Both the position numbers and the translations under genes were made by a program. The notes beneath the pieces are model-generated. The model was not told where the DNA came from. It saw only the letters and a program-made list of their open reading frames with translations, and searched no databases. From contig CAISEP010000023.1 in assembly GCA_903884425.1 (NCBI GenBank), positions 62,001-126,000 of the forward strand: a DNA stretch of 64,000 bases. The letters are read 5' to 3'. Shown here piece after piece: positions 60,374 through 64,000 of the stretch (the first letter of the stretch is position 1; the number at the start of each line of letters is the position of its first letter). Origin of the DNA: an uncultured Caulobacterales bacterium. GTDB taxonomy: Bacteria > Pseudomonadota > Alphaproteobacteria > Caulobacterales > Caulobacteraceae.

Positions 60374-61603
60374 ATGATGAACCGCCTCGGCCCCCGCCCC
60401 TGGATGACGGCGCCTGCCACGGTCGCGGTGATCGCGGCATTGCAGGCGGCGGGCGGGCGCGACGCGGCGCGCTTCGTCGGCGGCTGTGTCCGCGACGCCC
60501 TGCTGGCGCGGGACGGGCTGGACATGGACATCGACGTGGCCACTCCCCTCCCGCCCGACGCGGTGGTCGCGGCCCTGACCCGGGCGGGGCTGAAGGCGGT
60601 GCCCACGGGTATCGAGCACGGCACAATCACCGCCGTCGCCCACGGCCGGCCGGTGGAGATCACCACGCTGCGCCGGGACGTGGTCACCGACGGCCGCCAT
60701 GCGGTGGTGGCCTTCACCGACGACTGGGGCGAGGACGCGGCCCGGCGGGACTTCCGCCTGAACGCCCTCTATGCCGATCCGGACGGGACCCTGCACGACC
60801 CCACCGGCTGCGGCGTGGACGACGCCCTGGCGGGCCGGGTGGTGTTCGTGGGGGACCCGGCCACCCGCATCGCCGAGGACTATCTGCGCATCCTGCGCTT
60901 CTTCCGGTTTTTCGCCCATTACGGACAGGGCCCCGCGGATGCCGCGGCCGTGGCCGCCTGCGCGGCGCTGAAGGCCGGGCTGGACGGCCTGTCCGCCGAG
61001 CGGGTGTCGAAGGAGCTCCTGAAGCTGCTGGCCGCCCCTGATCCGCGCCCCGCCGTGGGGCTGATGGCCGGGACCGGCGTGCTGGCGGCGGTGCTGCCCG
61101 AGGCGGGGTCCCTGGACCGGTTCGAGGGCCTGGTGGCCCTGGGGTCCGAAGGAACCGATCCGGTGCTGCGGCTGGCGGCCCTGCTGGACGGGCCGGTGGG
61201 CGAGGCCGTCGCCCGGCGCCTGCGCCTGCCCAACCGGGTCCGCGACCGGCTGGCGGCGGCCTGTGCCGTAGTGCCGCAGATCTCCCCGGATCTCACCGGG
61301 GCCGAGGTTCGCCGGTGCATCTGGCGTTCAGGGGCCGAGGCGGTGCGGGACCGGATGCGGCTTGCCCGGGCGCTCCAGCCGTCCGAGGCCTGGGCTGCGC
61401 TGACGGCCGTGGCCGATCACTGGACGCCCCCGGCCTTCCCGGTCACCGGAGACGATGTGGTGGCCGCGGGGACCCCGCCGGGCCCGGCGGTGGGCCGCCG
61501 ACTGAAGGCGCTGGAGGATTGGTGGCTGGCGGCGGATTTCCAGCCGGACCGTGCCGCCCTGCTGGCCGAGCTGAAGGCGCGGGTGGCCGCTGGCCCGGCC
61601 TAG
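60374..61603 (+). CDS. cca: CCA-adding tRNA nucleotidyltransferase / poly(A)-polymerase family
   Basis: A class II nucleotidyltransferase of 409 aa. The catalytic head has FVGGCVRDALLARDGLDMDIDVAT (the two metal-binding Asp), then EDAARRDFRLNALYAD and EDYLRILRFFRFFAHYG. The C-terminal half is helical body and tail. It adds or repairs the CCA end of tRNA. Starts ATG 60374 or 60377; the second has better spacing from CAGGA. The stop shares the four bases CTAG with the stop of the convergent next gene. Divergent from the NtrC-type regulator. Confidence 0.93.
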   Translation: MMNRLGPRPWMTAPATVAVIAALQAAGGRDAARFVGGCVRDALLARDGLDMDIDVATPLPPDAVVAALTRAGLKAVPTGIEHGTITAVAHGRPVEITTLRRDVVTDGRHAVVAFTDDWGEDAARRDFRLNALYADPDGTLHDPTGCGVDDALAGRVVFVGDPATRIAEDYLRILRFFRFFAHYGQGPADAAAVAACAALKAGLDGLSAERVSKELLKLLAAPDPRPAVGLMAGTGVLAAVLPEAGSLDRFEGLVALGSEGTDPVLRLAALLDGPVGEAVARRLRLPNRVRDRLAAACAVVPQISPDLTGAEVRRCIWRSGAEAVRDRMRLARALQPSEAWAALTAVADHWTPPAFPVTGDDVVAAGTPPGPAVGRRLKALEDWWLAADFQPDRAALLAELKARVAAGPA

Positions 61604-61962
61604 AACTTGCCGTGATAGAGCCCGTCGCGGCCGAGGCAGCCGTGCAGCCCCAGCTCGCACTCGGGGCGGGGACGGATCGGGTGTCCGCGATGGTGGCGGC
61701 GGTGGCGCAGCCCCCGGGGGCCGTAGCCGGGTGCGGTGCCTGGACCGTAAGCCGGGCCGTATGCCGGACCGTAGCTCGGGCCATAGCGGCTGTCGGCACC
61801 GTAACCCGCGGGGGGCGGAGCCTGCGGACCCGGCGCGGCGGCGCGGGGGTCGGGGGCCGGGCTCATGGGCTGGGCCCCGACGTCGGACAGGGACAGAAGG
61901 CTTGCCATGGCGGCAACGGCTGCGGCCAGGGCGCGAACCCGGAAAAAGCGTGTCTCGGACAT
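61600..61962 (-). CDS. Small secreted Tyr/Gly/Pro-rich protein of unknown function
   Basis: A protein of 120 aa with a signal peptide (VRALAAAVAAMASLLSLSDVGA). A proline-rich part is followed by repeated YGP units (SYGPAYGPAYGPG), a basic His/Arg cluster (RGLRHRRHHRGHP), and a short end with two cysteines (ECELGLHGC). No domain recognised; perhaps a surface or matrix component. It is downstream of the flagellin gene on the same strand, separated by a strong hairpin. The cca stop and this stop share CTAG. Confidence 0.65.
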   Translation of the reverse strand: MSETRFFRVRALAAAVAAMASLLSLSDVGAQPMSPAPDPRAAAPGPQAPPPAGYGADSRYGPSYGPAYGPAYGPGTAPGYGPRGLRHRRHHRGHPIRPRPECELGLHGCLGRDGLYHGKF

Positions 61963-62011
61963 GGTCGCCGTCCTCCCCGTGGGTCGTCCTTCAGGGCGTC
62001 GGACAAACGAC

Positions 62012-62041
62012 CTGAGGCGGCCCAGATCACGACCGCCTCAG
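62012..62041 (-). terminator. Hairpin downstream of the flagellin gene
   Basis: A perfect 9-bp stem (CTGAGGCGG / CCGCCTCAG) with a 12-base loop, 45 bases beyond the flagellin stop. On the minus strand it is followed by GTCGTTTGTC, a weak T-rich tail. Likely the 3' end of the flagellin transcript, separating it from the small secreted protein gene. Confidence 0.6.
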
Positions 62042-62085
62042 TTACGTTAACCTATATTGGAGCCGAACTCGACGAGGAATCGAAC

Positions 62086-62910
62086 CTAGCGGAACAGGCT
62101 CAAGAGGCCCTGCTTGGAGGTGTTGGCGATCGACAGGGCCTGCACGCCCAGCTGCTGCTTGGTCTGCAGGGCCGTGAGGTTCGCGCTTTCCTTGGCCACG
62201 TCGGCGTCCACCAGATTGCCGACGCCCTGGGTGAGGGTGTCCTGCAGGTTGCCGATGAAGTTCAGGTGCGTGGTCAGGGCGTTGGAGGCCGTGCCGAGCT
62301 TGGCCACCGCGGCGTTGGTGTTGGTGATGGCGGTGTTCACCGCCGTCAGCACGGTGGCCGCCGAGGCCGCCGTCGCCCAGCCCCCGACCACGCCGGTGGT
62401 GGAACCGGTGGACGACAGGTCCTGCGGCAGGACGGTCAGCACGTTGGTGCCAGCGGCATTGGCCAGCGCGCTGATGGTGGTGCCGCCGTTCTTGATGATG
62501 TTGGTGCCGTTGAAGTCGGCATTGTTCACGATCCGGCCGATCTGGGCGACCAGGGCGGTGACGTCGTTGCCCAGCGCGGTGCGGCTGGTGGCATCGAGGG
62601 AGGTGTCCGACGCGGCCAGGGTCTTGGCCTTGATCTGGTTCAGGAGGTCCGAGATGGTCTGACCGGCGGACACGGCCACGTCCACCGTGGACTGGGCCCG
62701 TTGCAGGGACTGCTTCACCGCGTCGAGGGACGACACCGAGGAGCGTTCGTTCTGGGCAATCCCCCAGATGGCACCGTTGTCCTTGGCCGAGGAGACCGAC
62801 AGGCCGGTGGACACCCGGTTCTGGGTCTCCTGCAGCTGGGTCGCCGTGAGGTTCAGGTTCTGCAGGGCGATGATCGCGCCGGTATTGGTGTTGATGCTGT
62901 TCGTCGACAT
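62086..62910 (-). CDS. Flagellin
   Basis: A protein of 274 aa, the short length typical of Caulobacter filament flagellins (FljK-type). The N-terminal D0/D1 region reads NTNTGAIIALQNLNLTATQLQETQ and then RVSTGLSVSSAKDNGA. A small Thr/Ala-rich variable centre follows. The C-terminal D1/D0 region has TKQQLGVQALSIANTSKQGLLSLFR. Exported by the flagellar type III apparatus and polymerised into the filament. ATG with GAGGA nine bases upstream. A consensus sigma-54 promoter lies 76 bases upstream. No other flagellar gene is in the window, so this is a separate flagellin locus. Confidence 0.95.
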   Translation of the reverse strand: MSTNSINTNTGAIIALQNLNLTATQLQETQNRVSTGLSVSSAKDNGAIWGIAQNERSSVSSLDAVKQSLQRAQSTVDVAVSAGQTISDLLNQIKAKTLAASDTSLDATSRTALGNDVTALVAQIGRIVNNADFNGTNIIKNGGTTISALANAAGTNVLTVLPQDLSSTGSTTGVVGGWATAASAATVLTAVNTAITNTNAAVAKLGTASNALTTHLNFIGNLQDTLTQGVGNLVDADVAKESANLTALQTKQQLGVQALSIANTSKQGLLSLFR

Positions 62911-62985
62911 GGGGTCCGGTCCTCTCTTTCAGCCATGATCGCCCGCGAGGGGACGCGAAATGGTCTGGATCTGGATCGGAGAGGA

Positions 62986-63000
62986 GCAATGGTGGTGCCA
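62986..63000 (-). promoter_or_regulatory. Sigma-54 (-24/-12) promoter of the flagellin gene
   Basis: On the minus strand TGGCAC (63000-62995), five bases CACCA, TTGC (62989-62986), an exact match to the sigma-54 consensus and its spacing. The start site would be near 62975 and the leader about 65 bases. Upstream (63010-63045) is AT-rich, suitable for a bending protein; no enhancer site was identified with confidence. Confidence 0.88.
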
Positions 63001-63158
63001 GAGCCCGTCGAACTAAAACTTCAAGTCAAAACAAAGTAATAGACTGTCGGTGCATTCCGCTCGCCTTGCCCCCCGGTTAACCATACCGGGCAGAAACTTC
63101 CGGACTAGGCAAGCCTTGCCCCGTCCGGGACGGGCTCTGGGCAGTCCGGTGCCGGGGT

Positions 63159-64000
63159 TCAGGCCGTGACCCGGCGCGGCACCAGCCGCTCGCTCTTCAG
63201 GGCCTCCTGCGCGCCGGCCATGCCGGCCTCGGCATATTCGGCGTCCTCGTTCACCTGCCAGACGTCGAAGGTCCGGCCCCCGGCCAGGATGTTCTCCACC
63301 GTCAGCATGGCGGTCATCATGGCGTGGTCCTGGTTGTTGTACTTGTGCATGCCGTTGCGGCCGACCAGGTGCAGGGTGGGATAGAGCCGCTCCACCTCTT
63401 CCCGCACGGCCTCCACATTGGCCTGGTAGCTGTCGTCATAGACCGGATAGGCCTTGGGCTGGCGCACCACGGCGGCGTCGATCACGTCCTCGGCGCGGAT
63501 CAGGCCGATCTGGTCGATCTCCCGCTTGGCCAGTTCGATCAGCTCCGCATCGGGAGAGGTCCACAGGCCGTCCCCCTCGAAGCAGAAATATTCGAGGCCG
63601 AGGCAGGCATAGCCCTCCGGTGCCATTTCCGGCGACCAGGACAGGAAGTTCTGGATGCGCCCGACCTTCACCGTGGGATCATGGATGTAGATCCAGTTGT
63701 CCGGGAACGAGCGCCCGGCCCGGGTCACCAGGGCCACGGTGATGAAGTCCCGGTAGCGCAGGGCAAAGGCCTTCTCCGCGGCCGCAAGCGGGGTGGCGAA
63801 GCTGGTGGCCAGCTCCGTGATGGGGGCGGACGAGATCACGTGCCGCGCCGTGGTGATCTCCCGGCTTCCGTCCGCCAGGGTGGCGGTGATGGTCCAGAGG
63901 CCCGTGGCGTCGGACCAGTCCAGGGTCGTCAGGGTGCGGCCCATGCGGATCTCGCCCCCCTGCTCGGTGATGCGCCGGGCGGCGGTTTCCCACATCATGC
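63159..64000 (-). CDS. FAD/NAD-dependent amine-oxidase-like oxidoreductase (5' end outside window)
   Basis: The C-terminal 280 or so codons of a flavoprotein; the N-terminal GxGxxG dinucleotide fold lies to the right of the window. Visible are RHVISSAPITELATSF (strand typical of the FAD-binding half), a substrate-domain region with NWIYIHDPTVKVGRIQNF and GYACLGLEYFCFEGDGLW, and the closing FAD contact in LHLVGRNGMHKYNNQDHAMMTAML. The pattern fits protoporphyrinogen-oxidase/UDP-galactopyranose-mutase-like oxidoreductases that are frequent in polysaccharide loci. The substrate is unknown. 248 bases with the flagellin promoter separate it from flagellin. Confidence 0.82.
   Translation of the reverse strand, partial: MMWETAARRITEQGGEIRMGRTLTTLDWSDATGLWTITATLADGSREITTARHVISSAPITELATSFATPLAAAEKAFALRYRDFITVALVTRAGRSFPDNWIYIHDPTVKVGRIQNFLSWSPEMAPEGYACLGLEYFCFEGDGLWTSPDAELIELAKREIDQIGLIRAEDVIDAAVVRQPKAYPVYDDSYQANVEAVREEVERLYPTLHLVGRNGMHKYNNQDHAMMTAMLTVENILAGGRTFDVWQVNEDAEYAEAGMAGAQEALKSERLVPRRVTA

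Noticed and set aside
62040-62100. tRNA-like stretch (GGTTCGATTCC on the minus strand) after flagellin
   Set aside because: The flanking bases cannot form a T-stem or acceptor stem, and part is flagellin coding sequence.

Overview
The window is about 64 kb of very GC-rich chromosome (third positions almost always G or C) from an alphaproteobacterium, most likely in or near the Caulobacterales. That placement is inference. It rests on the neighbourhood xerD / uncharacterised gene / aroK / aroB, metZ-apaG, gap-pgk, a receiver protein whose tail resembles one I associate with Caulobacter relatives, a short Caulobacter-type flagellin behind a sigma-54 promoter, and a recurring intergenic palindromic element. 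No prophage, transposase, CRISPR array, rRNA or tRNA was found. The window looks like core chromosome with small accessory patches.

Layout. 1-8.7 kb: end of an ATP-dependent DNA ligase, a GNAT acetyltransferase, metZ-apaG (methionine), zapA with a coiled-coil partner, gap-pgk (glycolysis), dut and coaBC. 8.8-14.4 kb: a lipoprotein with a toxin-like C-terminal domain, a receiver protein with Glu in place of the phospho-acceptor Asp, and an operon of a CitE-like lyase, a DUF3142 protein and a large secreted protein. 14.5-19.9 kb: a periplasmic protein, xerD with a secreted partner, and aroK-aroB (shikimate). 20-31.2 kb: His-rich CDF metal exporter, double-motif aspartic protease, sterol-desaturase-like hydroxylase, dienelactone hydrolase, AlkB, an AT-rich island, an M1 aminopeptidase with a His-rich linker, a TetR/hydrolase pair, and a small Cys-rich secreted protein. 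31.5-46.6 kb: MscS channel, dCTP deaminase, GshA, IlvD/Edd dehydratase with RsmE, amidase, two hotdog thioesterases with a tiny DUF2256 protein, Bax-inhibitor-1 homologue, second CitE-like lyase, LpxL-type acyltransferase, SDR, and a CheR/CheY/unknown operon. 46.7-56.6 kb: a long minus-strand run sucC-sucD-sucA-sucB-priA-terC behind a recognisable promoter. 56.6-64 kb: OmpR-type response regulator and histidine kinase, NtrC-type regulator, CCA-adding enzyme, a Tyr/Gly/Pro-rich secreted protein, flagellin with a consensus sigma-54 promoter, and the C-terminal part of an FAD oxidoreductase.

Genes are densely packed. Stop/start overlaps of the ATGA type occur at aroK/aroB, xerD and its partner, cheY/cheR and the two hotdog genes, and several convergent pairs overlap at their 3' ends. 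The strongest non-coding signal is a composite inverted repeat of about 110-140 bp, present in seven complete copies plus one rearranged cluster, mostly between convergent genes. Its hairpin arms are conserved while the hairpin tips change in a base-pair-preserving way. Nothing here is clearly a new multi-gene defence or conflict system. The best candidates for undescribed biology are the lipoprotein/toxin-like protein, the Glu-receiver, the DUF3142 pair, the mirror-pattern Cys-rich protein, the degenerate kinase-like protein beside cheY/cheR, and the repeat family.
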